A DNA stretch of 64,000 bases from Planctomycetota bacterium (GTDB lineage: Bacteria; Planctomycetota; Phycisphaerae; Tepidisphaerales; Tepidisphaeraceae). The translations under genes and the position numbers were made by a program. The notes beneath the pieces were generated by a model. That model made no database searches. It was given only the letters and a program-made list of their open reading frames with translations, and was not told the origin of the DNA. This document shows positions 44,035-53,343 of this stretch, in pieces; position 1 is the first letter of the stretch, and the number at the start of each line of letters is the position of its first letter. The stretch covers positions 38,135 through 102,134 of the forward strand of contig JBCDCH010000005.1 of assembly GCA_039182125.1 (NCBI GenBank), given 5' to 3'.

Positions 44035-46482
44035 ATGAAGCAAAGCCTCGCCGCTGTTGTGTTGCTGATCGCCGCGTCGATCGTTCTTGCCGACCCGCCG
44101 CCGCCTACGCCCAAAGGTGTCACGCCTGCCACCGGGCCGGCCGAGGCGCCGCCGGCCGAAGAAGCGGCCGAGCAACTGACTTTCGCCGGGGTGTTCATCC
44201 CGGCGGATGCGGTTGCGATCCAGCTCGATCTCGCGGCCTATGGCGGGAGTGTCGAAGTCATCGAAGCCGTGACGCACGGCGCGACCGTCACCAAAGGCCA
44301 GACGATTCTCGAGCTCAAGGCCGACGATCTCGCCGAGCAACGTGACGCCGCCCGACGCGCCCTGACTCTTGCCGAAGCCCAACTCCGCAACGCCCAGGCA
44401 CAGGCCAAGCTCGACGCCGAGATCGAGACTTTTGAACTCGCGACCGCCGAGCGGAAAGTCGCCGAGTCTCATGAGGCGTTGCGTTGGTTCGATGAGGCCG
44501 ACGGGAAGAACCTGCAATACGGGGCCGAGCTCGCCATCCAGAGCAACCTCGACTCGATCGCCGACAACGAGGAGGAACTCGAACAACTCCGCAAGATGTA
44601 CAAGAGCGAGGAGCTGACCAACGCGACGGCCGACATCGTCGTCAAGCGTGCCATCCGCCAACTCGAACGCATCAAGGCTCGCCAAGCCGTGGTCGAAGCT
44701 CGTAGCAAGAAAACCCTCGAGTACGACTACAAAGTCCAGCGCGACGCGATCGCCGACCGCATCGCCAGGGCCGAGCAGAATCTGCAACGGACGCGCATTG
44801 CCCAGGAGCTTGCGCAGGTGCAGCGTGCGACCAATCTCGAGACCAAGCGGATCGCCGACGACAAGGCTCGCGAGGCCCTTGGGGAACTTGAAGCCGATGC
44901 CGCGCTGTTGGAGGTCAAGGCACCGGCTGACGGCGTGCTCTTGTACGGGCAGATGCAGGGCGAGCAGTGGGCAGCCGGTGACCCGACGCGGTTCGACACC
45001 GGCACCCAGTTCAAACCGCAGGGCGTGTTGATGACGCTCCTCCGACCCGGCAGTATGCAGGTCGAGGCGTCCGTGCCCGAAGCCAACCGCTTCGATGTCG
45101 AGCCCGGCACCAGCGTCGAAGTCACCACCCCGTCCATCGACGAGTCCGTCGTCGGAACGATCGTCTCCATCGCGCCGACCCCGATGCAGAAGGGGCAAAA
45201 GCGTTTCTTCAAGGTCGTCATCGAAGTCGATGCCCCGAGCAACATCGCCCCCGCCAGCACCGCCAACGTCACGGTGTCTCTCACGAAGGCCACGGCTTCA
45301 GCAGCGGGTCAGCTCAACTGCTGCCCGCCAGCGGCCGCGGAACTGATCGCCGCCCAAACGAAAGGCGGTCCGGCCACGCGCCCTTTTGACCCGGCGGCGG
45401 AGCCGGCCACCCGGCCCGCCGATGCCGATGACCCGTACCTCCAACCCGTCCGCCGACGAGATTCGATCGACGAGGCGATTAGCGACGCCGTCGCATTCCT
45501 CATCGCGGATCAGAACGACGACGGCTCCTGGGGCACCGGCACCGAGACGCGCGGTACCGAGATCTACTCCATGGTTCCCGGCAGCCACGACGCCTTCCGC
45601 GTCGCCACCACCGCGCTGGCCACCATGGCCCTCGACGAAGCCGGCCACCGCGACACTGATGCGTACCGAAAGGCCGTGCGTTACCTGGTCGAAGAGGGCG
45701 ATGCCCGACGCGACAACAGCCGAATCATGTACAACACCTGGGCGCACACCTATGCGTTACAGGCACTCAGCCGGGAGCTACAACGCACGCCCGACGACGC
45801 AGAGATGCGTGCCGCGGCCAACTGGCAACTCGAGAAACTCAAGTCTTACGAAGTCTATGTCGGCGGCTGGAACTACTACGACTTCGAGGCCGGCACGCAA
45901 CAGCCGAGCATGGCCCCGACGTCCTTCGGCACCGCGTCCGCGCTGGGCGCGCTCCACGAAGCCAAGGCCGCCGGCCTCGACGTTCCGCGGGAGTTGGTCG
46001 ACCGTGCCGTCCGCCGCCTTGCCGAAATGCGCACGCCGCTGGGCACCTACCTCTACAGCGGCAGCCTGAAGTACCGGCCCCAGATGGGGGCCAACCGTGA
46101 GCGCGGCGCCGTCGGTCGAACCCAGGCCTGTGTCTGGGCCCTGGGCCTCTACGACCATGAACACGGCGACCCGGCCGACGCCGACCAGGCGTTGACGATG
46201 CTCCAGAAGGAACACGCCTGGCTGAACATGGGCCGCAAGCGCCCGTTTCCCCACGAAGCGTGGTACCAGACCAGCGGTTATTACTACTACTACGCCATGT
46301 ACCACGCCGGCCTGCTCGTCGAGCAACTCGACGGCAAGCACACCGAAGCCGTCGCCGAGATGGTCCTCCCGTACCAGGAAGCGGACGGCAGTTTCTGGGA
46401 CTACGCGATGTGGGACTACCACAAACCTTACGGAACCGCGTACGCGGTGATGGCGCTGACGCGGTTGCGGGATGCCGGGTGA
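44035..46482 (+). CDS. Fusion: HlyD-type adaptor plus alpha/alpha-toroid domain
   Basis: 815 residues. Signal peptide (residues 1-19). Residues ~45-430 resemble a membrane-fusion (HlyD/RND-adaptor) protein: a biotinyl-lipoyl-like hairpin (VIEAVTHGATVTKGQTILEL), a long coiled coil (~100-290), the second lipoyl half (LEVKAPADGVLLYG), and a beta-barrel (SMQVEASVPEANRFDVEPGTSV). Residues ~474-815 resemble prenyltransferase/squalene-cyclase-like toroids (AVAFLIADQNDDGSWG, YVGGWNYY, ADGSFWDYAMWDYHKPYGTAYAVMAL, and a YYYYYAMYHAG stretch). The linker is rich in Pro and Ala. Exporter partners (ABC or RND) are not adjacent. The next gene overlaps it. Confidence 0.75.
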   Translation: MKQSLAAVVLLIAASIVLADPPPPTPKGVTPATGPAEAPPAEEAAEQLTFAGVFIPADAVAIQLDLAAYGGSVEVIEAVTHGATVTKGQTILELKADDLAEQRDAARRALTLAEAQLRNAQAQAKLDAEIETFELATAERKVAESHEALRWFDEADGKNLQYGAELAIQSNLDSIADNEEELEQLRKMYKSEELTNATADIVVKRAIRQLERIKARQAVVEARSKKTLEYDYKVQRDAIADRIARAEQNLQRTRIAQELAQVQRATNLETKRIADDKAREALGELEADAALLEVKAPADGVLLYGQMQGEQWAAGDPTRFDTGTQFKPQGVLMTLLRPGSMQVEASVPEANRFDVEPGTSVEVTTPSIDESVVGTIVSIAPTPMQKGQKRFFKVVIEVDAPSNIAPASTANVTVSLTKATASAAGQLNCCPPAAAELIAAQTKGGPATRPFDPAAEPATRPADADDPYLQPVRRRDSIDEAISDAVAFLIADQNDDGSWGTGTETRGTEIYSMVPGSHDAFRVATTALATMALDEAGHRDTDAYRKAVRYLVEEGDARRDNSRIMYNTWAHTYALQALSRELQRTPDDAEMRAAANWQLEKLKSYEVYVGGWNYYDFEAGTQQPSMAPTSFGTASALGALHEAKAAGLDVPRELVDRAVRRLAEMRTPLGTYLYSGSLKYRPQMGANRERGAVGRTQACVWALGLYDHEHGDPADADQALTMLQKEHAWLNMGRKRPFPHEAWYQTSGYYYYYAMYHAGLLVEQLDGKHTEAVAEMVLPYQEADGSFWDYAMWDYHKPYGTAYAVMALTRLRDAG

Positions 46483-46892
46483 AGCGGGGTGTTTGGCAAT
46501 TCGCCAAGTGGTGCGGAAGCAGTGCGATCGGCTTCTCGACCAACATCGGGACGGCGGTGTTGTTGCACGAGGGGTTTGACGTTCGAACAACCTGGGCGGT
46601 GGCGATTGCGTACGTGGTGACGTGGTGCGTGAACTTTCTGCTGGCGCGGCACGTGGTCTTCGGCGGCAAGGATCGCCGGTGGTATCGTCAGGCAGCACAT
46701 TTTGCCGGGACGACCGTCGCTTTCCGGTTGCTCGAATACGGGCTGTTCCTGATTCTGCACAAGGGTTTCGAGCTGCCGTACTTCGTGGCCCAGTTCGTTG
46801 TTTCGGCGCTGGCGTTTTTGGGATACTTCGCCTTTTACCGGCGGTTCGTGTTCGGGGGGCAAGGCGGGGCGGAGGATGAGTCGGTCCGATAG
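46479..46892 (+). CDS. GtrA-like membrane protein
   Basis: 137 residues with four hydrophobic segments. VWQFAKWCGSSAIGFSTNIG, WCVNFLLARHVVF, and FLGYFAFYRRFVF are the typical GtrA/DPMS-like features (helices with F-x-x-x-G-x-x and N-F-x-x-x-R-x-x-x-F). GtrA proteins help move sugar-lipid carriers (such as polyprenyl-linked glucose) across the membrane. The start GTG overlaps the previous stop as GTGA, so it is coupled to the HlyD-toroid gene. A terminator-like hairpin follows at 47022. Confidence 0.85.
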   Translation: MKRGVWQFAKWCGSSAIGFSTNIGTAVLLHEGFDVRTTWAVAIAYVVTWCVNFLLARHVVFGGKDRRWYRQAAHFAGTTVAFRLLEYGLFLILHKGFELPYFVAQFVVSALAFLGYFAFYRRFVFGGQGGAEDESVR

Positions 46893-47021
46893 CCCAAATG
46901 CCTGCCGCGACAGTGCTGAAAAATCGTCGCAGCGGTTTGACCCCCTGTGGGTGGTTCCTACAGTGCTCGACCGCCTAAGCGAAACTTTGAAGGTTTCGGG
47001 CAGGTTGGTAGCGTGAAGGAC

Positions 47022-47053
47022 GCCGCCCGGCGGAAGTTGGGCGGCTTGTTTTT
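47022..47053 (+). terminator. Terminator-like hairpin upstream of rpsJ
   Basis: Stem GCCGCCC / GGGCGGC with a 10-nt loop, followed by TTGTTTTT. It lies 71 nt before rpsJ, so it either ends the GtrA transcript or acts as an attenuator in the rpsJ leader. Confidence 0.65.
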
Positions 47054-47123
47054 GGAACTTGATTTGAACTTGCAGGCAGGAACGACGCCGACGATCGGCA
47101 TCGTTCTCGCGGGAATCTGACCG

Positions 47124-47438
47124 ATGAGCAGCGACCATATCCGCATCCGCATGGAAGCTTACGACCACCGCGCCCTCGACACGAGCGCGAAGGAGATCGT
47201 CGATCAGGCCAAGCGCACCAACGCGAAGGTCTGCGGCCCCGTGCCGTTGCCGACCCGCGTCGAGCGCTACACCGTCCTGCGTGGTCCACACGTGGACAAG
47301 AAGTCTCGCGAGCAGTTCGAGATGCGCACGCACAAGCGCATGATCGACATCTCCGAGCCGACCGCGCGCACCATCGAAGCGCTCAATCGCCTCGTGGTCC
47401 CGGCCGGTGTGTTCGTGAAGATTAAGGCCAACGCATAG
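47124..47438 (+). CDS. rpsJ: 30S ribosomal protein S10
   Basis: 104 residues, 30S head protein (also NusE in antitermination). [57 protein letters not shown] are family-typical (quoted in parts). It opens the S10 cluster but is separated from rplC by 234 nt that hold two terminator-like hairpins, so it may be partly its own unit. Confidence 0.97.
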   Translation: MSSDHIRIRMEAYDHRALDTSAKEIVDQAKRTNAKVCGPVPLPTRVERYTVLRGPHVDKKSREQFEMRTHKRMIDISEPTARTIEALNRLVVPAGVFVKIKANA

Positions 47439-47447
47439 TTCAAGACC

Positions 47448-47478
47448 GGCCTCGTCCCGAAAGTGGCGAGGCCTTTTT
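47448..47478 (+). terminator. Intrinsic terminator after rpsJ
   Basis: Stem GGCCTCG (47448-47454) with CGAGGCC (47467-47473), 12-nt loop, followed by TTTTT (47474-47478). Ten nt after the rpsJ stop. It would end or attenuate transcription before rplC. Confidence 0.75.
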
Positions 47479-47584
47479 CGTGGATGGATCCGCCAGCGGT
47501 CATTGGGATCGCCGGCACATAAGCATGAAGCCCGGTCGAGAGGGTCAGCCAAGACCCCCTGCGTTCCCTGCCGAAAGGGAAAGC

Positions 47585-47607
47585 CTCGCCGCGGCGAGTT
47601 TGTTTTT
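47585..47607 (+). terminator. Second terminator-like palindrome in the rplC leader
   Basis: CTCGCCGCGGCGAG followed by TTTGTTTTT. Before it lie two further small hairpins (GGGTC...GACCC around 47542-47557 and TTCCC...GGGAA around 47564-47581). The layout resembles a structured leader that could attenuate the rplC operon. Confidence 0.55.
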
Positions 47608-47672
47608 CGTCGCAGTTACACCCAAGGAGCGGCCACCAGCGCGAGACCGCGTTGCTCTGGACCGAAACGCGA

Positions 47673-48335
47673 ATGATTCCGGCACTACTTGGACGCAAAG
47701 TGGGCATGACCCGCATCTTCGACGCCGACGGGAAGAACATCCCCGTGACCGTCGTCGAGGCCGGCCCCTGCGTCGTTACCCAGGTCAAGTCTGACGAAAC
47801 CGCCGACGGCTACCACGCCGTCCAGCTCGGTTTCGAGGAGCAGAAGGCTAAACACTCGAACTTCCCGATGATCGGCCACGCGGCCAAGGCCGGCACGACC
47901 CCCAAGCGGTTCTACCGTGAAGTCCGCCTCGCCGAGGCCACCGACAAAGAGGTTGGCGAGGTCATCGACGTCTCGCTCTTCGAGGGCATCCAGTACGTCG
48001 ACGTGACCGGCACCTCCAAGGGCAAAGGCACCGCCGGCGTCATGAAGCGGCACAACTTCGGTGGTCAGCCCGCCTCGCACGGTACCGAACGCAAGCACCG
48101 CTCGCCCGGCTCGGTCGGCGGTCGTTCGTCGAACCTGGGCACGGGTAAGCCGAAAAAGGGCATCCGCATGGCAGGCCGCATGGGCAACGAGCGGGTCACC
48201 ACCCGCAACCACCCGCTGGTCGGCGTGAATGCCGAGCACAACCTGCTCTACATCAAGGGCCCACTGCCAGGCGGCAAGAACGCCGTGCTCTTCGTCAAGA
48301 AGTCCAAGACCGCCCGCGTGAAGGAGGAGGCATAA
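47673..48335 (+). CDS. rplC: 50S ribosomal protein L3
   Basis: 220 residues. MIPALLGRKVGMTRIF at the start, then FGGQPASHGTERKHRSPGSVG, the loop that reaches toward the peptidyl transferase centre, and MAGRMGNERVT. ATG at 47673 is used over an upstream TTG-type start. First gene after the leader at 47439-47672. Confidence 0.97.
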   Translation: MIPALLGRKVGMTRIFDADGKNIPVTVVEAGPCVVTQVKSDETADGYHAVQLGFEEQKAKHSNFPMIGHAAKAGTTPKRFYREVRLAEATDKEVGEVIDVSLFEGIQYVDVTGTSKGKGTAGVMKRHNFGGQPASHGTERKHRSPGSVGGRSSNLGTGKPKKGIRMAGRMGNERVTTRNHPLVGVNAEHNLLYIKGPLPGGKNAVLFVKKSKTARVKEEA

Positions 48336-48338
48336 ACC

Positions 48339-48974
48339 ATGATCTCCGTACCCGTCTACAATCTCACCACCGGTGAGGAAGTCGAGAAAATCGACATCGA
48401 CCCGGCCAAGCTCGGCAGCGAGGTCAATAAGCCCCTGCTCAAGCAGGCGTTGGTCATGTACCACGCCAACAAGCGGCAGGGCACCGTCCAGACCAAGGCT
48501 CGCGGCCAGGTCTCCGGCTCGACAAAGAAGCTCTTCCGCCAGAAGGGCACCGGCAACGCCCGTATGGGCCCCAAGCGCAACCCGATCCGCCGCGGCGGTG
48601 GTCACGCGATGAACAAGAAGCCGCGCGACTTCAGCCACGACATGCCCAAGAAGCAGCGTCGCCTGGCCAGCCGCAACGCGCTGCTCGCCAAGCTCGAAGC
48701 CGGTGACGTGAAAGTCGTCGCCGACGTTTCGATCAGCGAGCCCAAGACCAAGGTCATGGCCGGTGCGTTCAAGGCCCTCGAACTGAATCGCCGGACGCTC
48801 GTCGCCCGGACCGAGGACGAGTTCAAGGACCCCAACTTCAGCCGCGCGACCCGCAACCTCGCCGACGCCCGGCTCACGACCGTTCGCCAGCTCAATGCCG
48901 GCGATCTGCTCAACAACCGCTACCTGCTCATCAGCAAGGCCGGCCTGACTCAGTTCGTGGAAGGTGACAACTAA
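48339..48974 (+). CDS. rplD: 50S ribosomal protein L4
   Basis: 211 residues, exit-tunnel protein. The extended loop ARGQVSGSTKKLFRQKGTGNAR-GPKRNPIRRGGG region is present. In E. coli L4 regulates the S10 operon by its leader; whether that holds here is unknown. Start 3 nt after rplC; stop overlaps rplW start as TAATG. Confidence 0.96.
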   Translation: MISVPVYNLTTGEEVEKIDIDPAKLGSEVNKPLLKQALVMYHANKRQGTVQTKARGQVSGSTKKLFRQKGTGNARMGPKRNPIRRGGGHAMNKKPRDFSHDMPKKQRRLASRNALLAKLEAGDVKVVADVSISEPKTKVMAGAFKALELNRRTLVARTEDEFKDPNFSRATRNLADARLTTVRQLNAGDLLNNRYLLISKAGLTQFVEGDN

Positions 48975-49252
48975 TGGAAGCCACCAGCCTCATCCTCAAG
49001 CCGATCGTCACCGAGAAGTCCACCTGGCAGGCCGGGCGTCACAACGCCTACTCCTTCCACGTCCACCCCTCGGCAAACAAGCACACGGTCAAGAAGGCGA
49101 TCGAAGAGCTGTACAAGGTCACCGTCGCCGACGTTCGCATGGCCATCCGCAAGGGCAAGGTCAAGCGGAACCGGTTTGGTGTCGCCAAGAAGCCCGACGT
49201 TAAACGCGCCATCGTCGTTCTTGCCGGCGATGACCGTATCGACCTGTTCTAA
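48974..49252 (+). CDS. rplW: 50S ribosomal protein L23
   Basis: 92 residues, located at the tunnel exit where trigger factor and SRP dock. [15 protein letters not shown] and [19 protein letters not shown] are conserved. One-base overlap with rplD shows coupled translation. Confidence 0.96.
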   Translation: MEATSLILKPIVTEKSTWQAGRHNAYSFHVHPSANKHTVKKAIEELYKVTVADVRMAIRKGKVKRNRFGVAKKPDVKRAIVVLAGDDRIDLF

Positions 49253-49272
49253 CGACCCGGAGGACATCCACC

Positions 49273-50142
49273 ATGCCAGTCAAAAAGTACAAGCCGACCA
49301 CGCCGGGCCGTCGCAACGCATCGGTCATCGACTACAAGGCGACCGTCACCAAGACCAAGCCGGAAAAGTCGCTCTGCGAGCGCAAGGTCAAAACCGGTGG
49401 TCGTAATCACCACGGCAAGATCACCGCCCACGGTCGCGGTGGCGGCAACAAGCAGCTCTATCGCAAGATCGACTTCCGCCGCAACAGCAAGGACGGCGTC
49501 AACGCGACCGTCCTCGCGATCGAGTACGACCCGAACCGCACTTGCTTCATCGCCCTGATTCAGTACGAGGACGGTGAAAAGGCCTACATCCTCGCTCCTG
49601 AAGGTCTGGGCGTCGGCATGACCGTCGTCACCGGTCCGGGCGCGGCTCCCGAAGTCGGCAACTGCATGGCCCTCGGCGACATCCCGCCGGGCCTGGAAAT
49701 TCACAACATCGAGCTCAATCCCGGGCAGGGCGGCAAGCTCGTCCGCTCCGCCGGCAACCGGGCTCGGTTGGCCGCGAAGGAAGGGCGCTACTGCGTCATC
49801 ACGCTTCCCTCCGGTGAACAGCGTCGTGTGCTCAGTGCATGCCGGGCGACCATCGGCAGCGTCGGTAATTCCGATTGGCAGAACGTCGATCTGGGCAAGG
49901 CCGGCCGGACCCGTCACCGCGGTATCCGTCCCCTCACCCGTGCGAAAGCCAAGAACCCGATCGACCACCCGCTCGGCGGTGGCGAAGGTCGCTCCAACGG
50001 CGGCCGTCACCCGGTCAGCCGCACCGGCGTCCCCGCCAAGGGCGGCGTCACCCGCGATCGCAAGAAGCACTCCGAAAAACTCATCCTCCGTCGCCGCAAG
50101 ATGGGCAAGTTCCAACAGCGCAAGGTTACCGTCAACAACTGA
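49273..50142 (+). CDS. rplB: 50S ribosomal protein L2
   Basis: 289 residues (E. coli 273). [33 protein letters not shown], and near the C-terminus [15 protein letters not shown], holding the histidine region near the peptidyl transferase centre. It is required for subunit joining. Preceded by GGAGG at 49259-49263. Confidence 0.97.
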   Translation: MPVKKYKPTTPGRRNASVIDYKATVTKTKPEKSLCERKVKTGGRNHHGKITAHGRGGGNKQLYRKIDFRRNSKDGVNATVLAIEYDPNRTCFIALIQYEDGEKAYILAPEGLGVGMTVVTGPGAAPEVGNCMALGDIPPGLEIHNIELNPGQGGKLVRSAGNRARLAAKEGRYCVITLPSGEQRRVLSACRATIGSVGNSDWQNVDLGKAGRTRHRGIRPLTRAKAKNPIDHPLGGGEGRSNGGRHPVSRTGVPAKGGVTRDRKKHSEKLILRRRKMGKFQQRKVTVNN

Positions 50143-50151
50143 GGTTGAATT

Positions 50152-50421
50152 ATGTCACGCAGCAGCAAAAAAGGCCCCTACGTCGACGAAAAGCTCTACC
50201 TCAAGGTGGACGCGCTCAACGAGAGCGGTTCCAAGCGGGCGATCAAGACGTGGAAGCGCGCCTGCACGATCGTTCCCGAGTTCGTCGGACACACCTTCGA
50301 AGTTCACGACGGTCGCAAGCACATCAAGGTGTTCGTCACCGAAGACATGGTCGGGCACAAGCTCGGCGAGTTCGCCCCGACCCGCACCTTCCGCGGCCAC
50401 GGCGGGAACAAGAAGAAGTGA
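50152..50421 (+). CDS. rpsS: 30S ribosomal protein S19
   Basis: 89 residues. [36 protein letters not shown] and [17 protein letters not shown] are standard. Sits in the 30S head contacting S13 and 16S rRNA. Nine nt after rplB. Confidence 0.97.
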   Translation: MSRSSKKGPYVDEKLYLKVDALNESGSKRAIKTWKRACTIVPEFVGHTFEVHDGRKHIKVFVTEDMVGHKLGEFAPTRTFRGHGGNKKK

Positions 50422-50431
50422 GGTAATCCCC

Positions 50432-50779
50432 ATGCCCGAATACACCGCAACTCACCGCTTCGCACGTATCAGCCCTCGGAAGATTCGGCTCGTTCTGGAC
50501 ATGGTCCGGGGCCGCGAAGTCGACGACGCCCTCAACATTCTGCGCTTCAGCAAGCAGCGAGGCAGCGTCTTTGTCGAGCGGGCCGTGAAGTCCGCCGTCG
50601 CGAACTACTACGACCAGCAGACCACCCCGGGGCAGGACACGCTGATCATCAGTGAAGCCCGCGCCGACGAAGGGCCGACCATCAAGCGGTTCCAACCCAA
50701 GGACCGCGGCAAGGCCCATCCGATCATGAAGCGCACCAGCCATGTCGTCGTGAGCGTGTCCGACGGCGACGACGATTAA
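50432..50779 (+). CDS. rplV: 50S ribosomal protein L22
   Basis: 115 residues. ATHRFARISPRKIRLVLDMVRG at the start and the tunnel-lining loop EARADEGPTIKRFQPKDRG followed by TSHVVVSVSDGDDD. The frame is open far upstream inside rplB, but the ATG at 50432 after GAGGT fits the family. Confidence 0.96.
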   Translation: MPEYTATHRFARISPRKIRLVLDMVRGREVDDALNILRFSKQRGSVFVERAVKSAVANYYDQQTTPGQDTLIISEARADEGPTIKRFQPKDRGKAHPIMKRTSHVVVSVSDGDDD

Positions 50780-50814
50780 GCCGAGAACCCAGACCACTCC
50801 AAGGAACAAACACC

Positions 50815-51516
50815 ATGGGCCAGAAAGTTCACCCCCTCGGCTTCCGCGTCGGTATCACCGAGGATCACAAATCCAAGTGGTACGCACCGAAGAAAGCCTT
50901 CGGCGAGTTCCTCGTCGAGGACTACAAGATCCGCCAACTCCTCGACGAGCGGCTCAACCGCCGCCCGCCGTTCGCAGCCGTCGCTGATGTGCTGATCAAG
51001 CGGACGCGTGAGGAAGTGGAGATCGAGATCAAGACCGCGCGCCCCGGCCTGGTCATCGGCCCCAAGGGTGCCGAGGTCGACAAGCTCCGCGAGGCGATCG
51101 AAGACCTGATTCACCGCAAGGTCGCCCCGATCAAGGTCATCGAGATCAAGAACCCCGACCTCAACGCCCAGTTGGTCGCCGAGGGCATCGCCGAACAGCT
51201 CAAGCGCCGCGCCAGCTTCCGCCGCGTGCTGAAGATGCGCATGGAAGGCACGATCAACGCCGGGGCCAAGGGCATTCGCATTCAGGTCGGCGGCCGATTG
51301 AACGGTGCCGAGATCGCTCGCAGCCAGAAGCAAACCATGGGCAGCGTTCCGCTAACCACGTTGCAGGCGAACGTCGACTACGGCTACGCGATCAGCAAGA
51401 CCGCCGCCGGCGTCATCGGCGTGAAGATTTGGATCTACAAGGGCCGCTTCGGTGAAGAAGTGCAGGACACGGACGTGCGTCCGGGTGGTCCGTTCCGTCG
51501 CGGTCGCCGCGGTTGA
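50815..51516 (+). CDS. rpsC: 30S ribosomal protein S3
   Basis: 233 residues with an N-terminal part, KH domain (PGLVIGPKGAEVDKLREAI) and C-terminal domain (GIRIQVGGRLNGAEIARS). Lines the mRNA entry and helps unwind mRNA. AAGGAACAAACACC precedes the ATG. Confidence 0.97.
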   Translation: MGQKVHPLGFRVGITEDHKSKWYAPKKAFGEFLVEDYKIRQLLDERLNRRPPFAAVADVLIKRTREEVEIEIKTARPGLVIGPKGAEVDKLREAIEDLIHRKVAPIKVIEIKNPDLNAQLVAEGIAEQLKRRASFRRVLKMRMEGTINAGAKGIRIQVGGRLNGAEIARSQKQTMGSVPLTTLQANVDYGYAISKTAAGVIGVKIWIYKGRFGEEVQDTDVRPGGPFRRGRRG

Positions 51517-51548
51517 TCAGTTAGCTCACGAAAGTCAGGAGACACACC

Positions 51549-51971
51549 ATGCAAATGATGCCCCGTCGAGTGAAGTACCGCAAAAGCATGCGCGGCAAGA
51601 TCCGCGGCAATGCGACCCGCGGCAACGTCGTGAGCTTCGGCGAGTACGGCCTCCAGTCGACCGACCCCGGTTGGGTCACCGCCCGCCAACTGGAAGCCGG
51701 TCGTATCGCGGTCAGTCACTTTCTACGCCGTGAAGGCAAGCTGTACATCCGCGTGTTCCCGAACAAGTCCGTTTCCGGCAAGCCCCTGGAAACCCGGATG
51801 GGTAAAGGCAAGGGCGACATCGACTACTGGTGTGCCGTCGTGAAGCCGGGCACCGTGCTCTACGAAATCGCCGGCGTCAGCGAGACCCTCGCCAAGCAAG
51901 CCCTAGCCCGCGTGGCCCACAAGATGCCGGTCCGCACCCGGTTCATCCACCGTCGCACCGCCGTCGCCTGA
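51549..51971 (+). CDS. rplP: 50S ribosomal protein L16
   Basis: 140 residues. MPRRVKYRKSMRGKIRG, SFGEYGLQSTDPGWVTARQLEAGR, RVFPNKSVSGKPLETRMGKGKG are typical. The modified Arg loop region (near MGKGKGDIDYW) is present. Sits near the A-site tRNA elbow. Confidence 0.97.
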   Translation: MQMMPRRVKYRKSMRGKIRGNATRGNVVSFGEYGLQSTDPGWVTARQLEAGRIAVSHFLRREGKLYIRVFPNKSVSGKPLETRMGKGKGDIDYWCAVVKPGTVLYEIAGVSETLAKQALARVAHKMPVRTRFIHRRTAVA

Positions 51972-51982
51972 GGAGTTTGACC

Positions 51983-52186
51983 ATGAAGAACAAAGACCTC
52001 CGCGAGAAAGATGATCAGGCGTTGAATCAGTTGCTGGTCGAAACCCAACGCAAGCTCTTCGACCTGCGTCAGCAGTCCGTGACCGAGAAGGTCGAGGACA
52101 CCAGCCAGTTCAAGAAGGGCAAGCGCCAGATCGCCCGCATCAAGACCCTCCTGCACGAGCGCAAGCTCAGCAACTCGGCCTCCTGA
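51983..52186 (+). CDS. rpmC: 50S ribosomal protein L29
   Basis: 67 residues, two long helices: LNQLLVETQRKLFDLRQQSV, and KKGKRQIARIKTLLHERKLS. GAGGAG before the ATG is a strong ribosome site. Binds near the tunnel exit next to L23. Confidence 0.95.
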   Translation: MKNKDLREKDDQALNQLLVETQRKLFDLRQQSVTEKVEDTSQFKKGKRQIARIKTLLHERKLSNSAS

Positions 52187-52216
52187 ACACGAAAGCCCGA
52201 CTAGAAAGCATTGTCC

Positions 52217-52501
52217 ATGGCCTCCGAAACCAACACCGCCGAGCGTAACGAGCTTCGCACCCGCGAGGGTGTCGTCACCTCCGCCAAGGCGAACAAGACG
52301 ATCAAGGTGCAGATCACCTACCAGACCAAGCACCCCAAGTACGGCAAGTACATCAACCGCCGTACCGTGCTCCAGTGCCACGACGAGCAGGGTCTCGCCG
52401 GCGAGGGTGACGTGGTCAAGATCGCCGAGTGTCGTCCTTATTCCAAGACCAAGCACCACCGTTTGCTCGAAGTGCTTGATAAGGCCCCGGACAATCGTTG
52501 A
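52217..52501 (+). CDS. rpsQ: 30S ribosomal protein S17
   Basis: 94 residues. REGVVTSAKANKTIKVQI and HPKYGKYINRRTVLQCHDEQ, then GDVVKIAECRPYSKTKHHRLLEVL. A TTG two codons earlier is a possible but less likely start. Early-binding OB-fold 16S protein. Confidence 0.95.
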   Translation: MASETNTAERNELRTREGVVTSAKANKTIKVQITYQTKHPKYGKYINRRTVLQCHDEQGLAGEGDVVKIAECRPYSKTKHHRLLEVLDKAPDNR

Positions 52502-52540
52502 GTCATGCGGGTTCCGACCCGCTTCGTAAAGGACCACCCC

Positions 52541-52933
52541 ATGATCCAACAAGAATCCTATCTCGACGTGGCCGACAACACCGGCGCCAAGCAGGTGATG
52601 TGCATCCGCGTGCTGGGCGGTTCCACCTCCCGCGGCAAGGGTGCCCTGACCCGCAAGACCGCCGGCATTGGTGACGTCATTATCTGCTCGGTCAAGAAGG
52701 CTCTGCCCGGCTCCGACACCAAGTCCGGCGATGTTGTCCGTTGCGTGATCGTTCGGACCCGCTACGTCACCCGCCGCCGCGACGGGTCCCGCGTCCGCTT
52801 CGACAAGAACGCCGCCGTCATCATCGACGAGAAGGGCAATCCCAAAGGCACCCGCATCTTCGGTGCCGTTGCACGTGAGCTGCGTGAAAAGAACTACATG
52901 AAGATCGTGTCCCTCGCTTCGGAGGTCATCTAG
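52541..52933 (+). CDS. rplN: 50S ribosomal protein L14
   Basis: 130 residues. [27 protein letters not shown] at the start (in parts), [22 protein letters not shown] near the end. There is an insertion of about seven residues ([14 protein letters not shown]) compared with the E. coli protein. Forms an inter-subunit bridge. Confidence 0.96.
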   Translation: MIQQESYLDVADNTGAKQVMCIRVLGGSTSRGKGALTRKTAGIGDVIICSVKKALPGSDTKSGDVVRCVIVRTRYVTRRRDGSRVRFDKNAAVIIDEKGNPKGTRIFGAVARELREKNYMKIVSLASEVI

Positions 52934-52935
52934 TC

Positions 52936-53286
52936 ATGGCACAGCGCATCAAGACCGGCGACAACGTCGCCATCATCACCGGCAAGGACAAGGGCAAGAC
53001 CGGCCGTGTCCAGAAAGTCATGTTCGACGCCAACGGCACGCTCGAAAAGGTCGTCGTCGAGGGCATGAACCGCAAGACCAAAATGGTCAAACCGAGCCAG
53101 CAGAACCAGCAGGGCGGCAAGGTCACCATCTCCGCCCCGATCCATGCGTCCAACGTGATGCCCGTTTGCCCCGAGACCGACAAGCCGACCCGCGTTCGCT
53201 TCGAGGAGCGCGACGGCGTCAAGCATCGCGTTGCCGTGAAGTCCGGCGCGAGTCTGGGTCCCGTCAAGAAGTCCGCCAGCAAGTAA
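52936..53286 (+). CDS. rplX: 50S ribosomal protein L24
   Basis: 116 residues, KOW domain GDNVAIITGKDKGKTGRVQKV, then VVEGMNRKTKMVKPSQQNQQGG. Starts assembly of the 50S. Starts two bases after the rplN stop. Confidence 0.96.
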   Translation: MAQRIKTGDNVAIITGKDKGKTGRVQKVMFDANGTLEKVVVEGMNRKTKMVKPSQQNQQGGKVTISAPIHASNVMPVCPETDKPTRVRFEERDGVKHRVAVKSGASLGPVKKSASK

Positions 53287-53343
53287 CGAACCACCACGCC
53301 ACCCGACACCGGTTGTTCCCGGCGTCATCGAAAGGCATATCCG

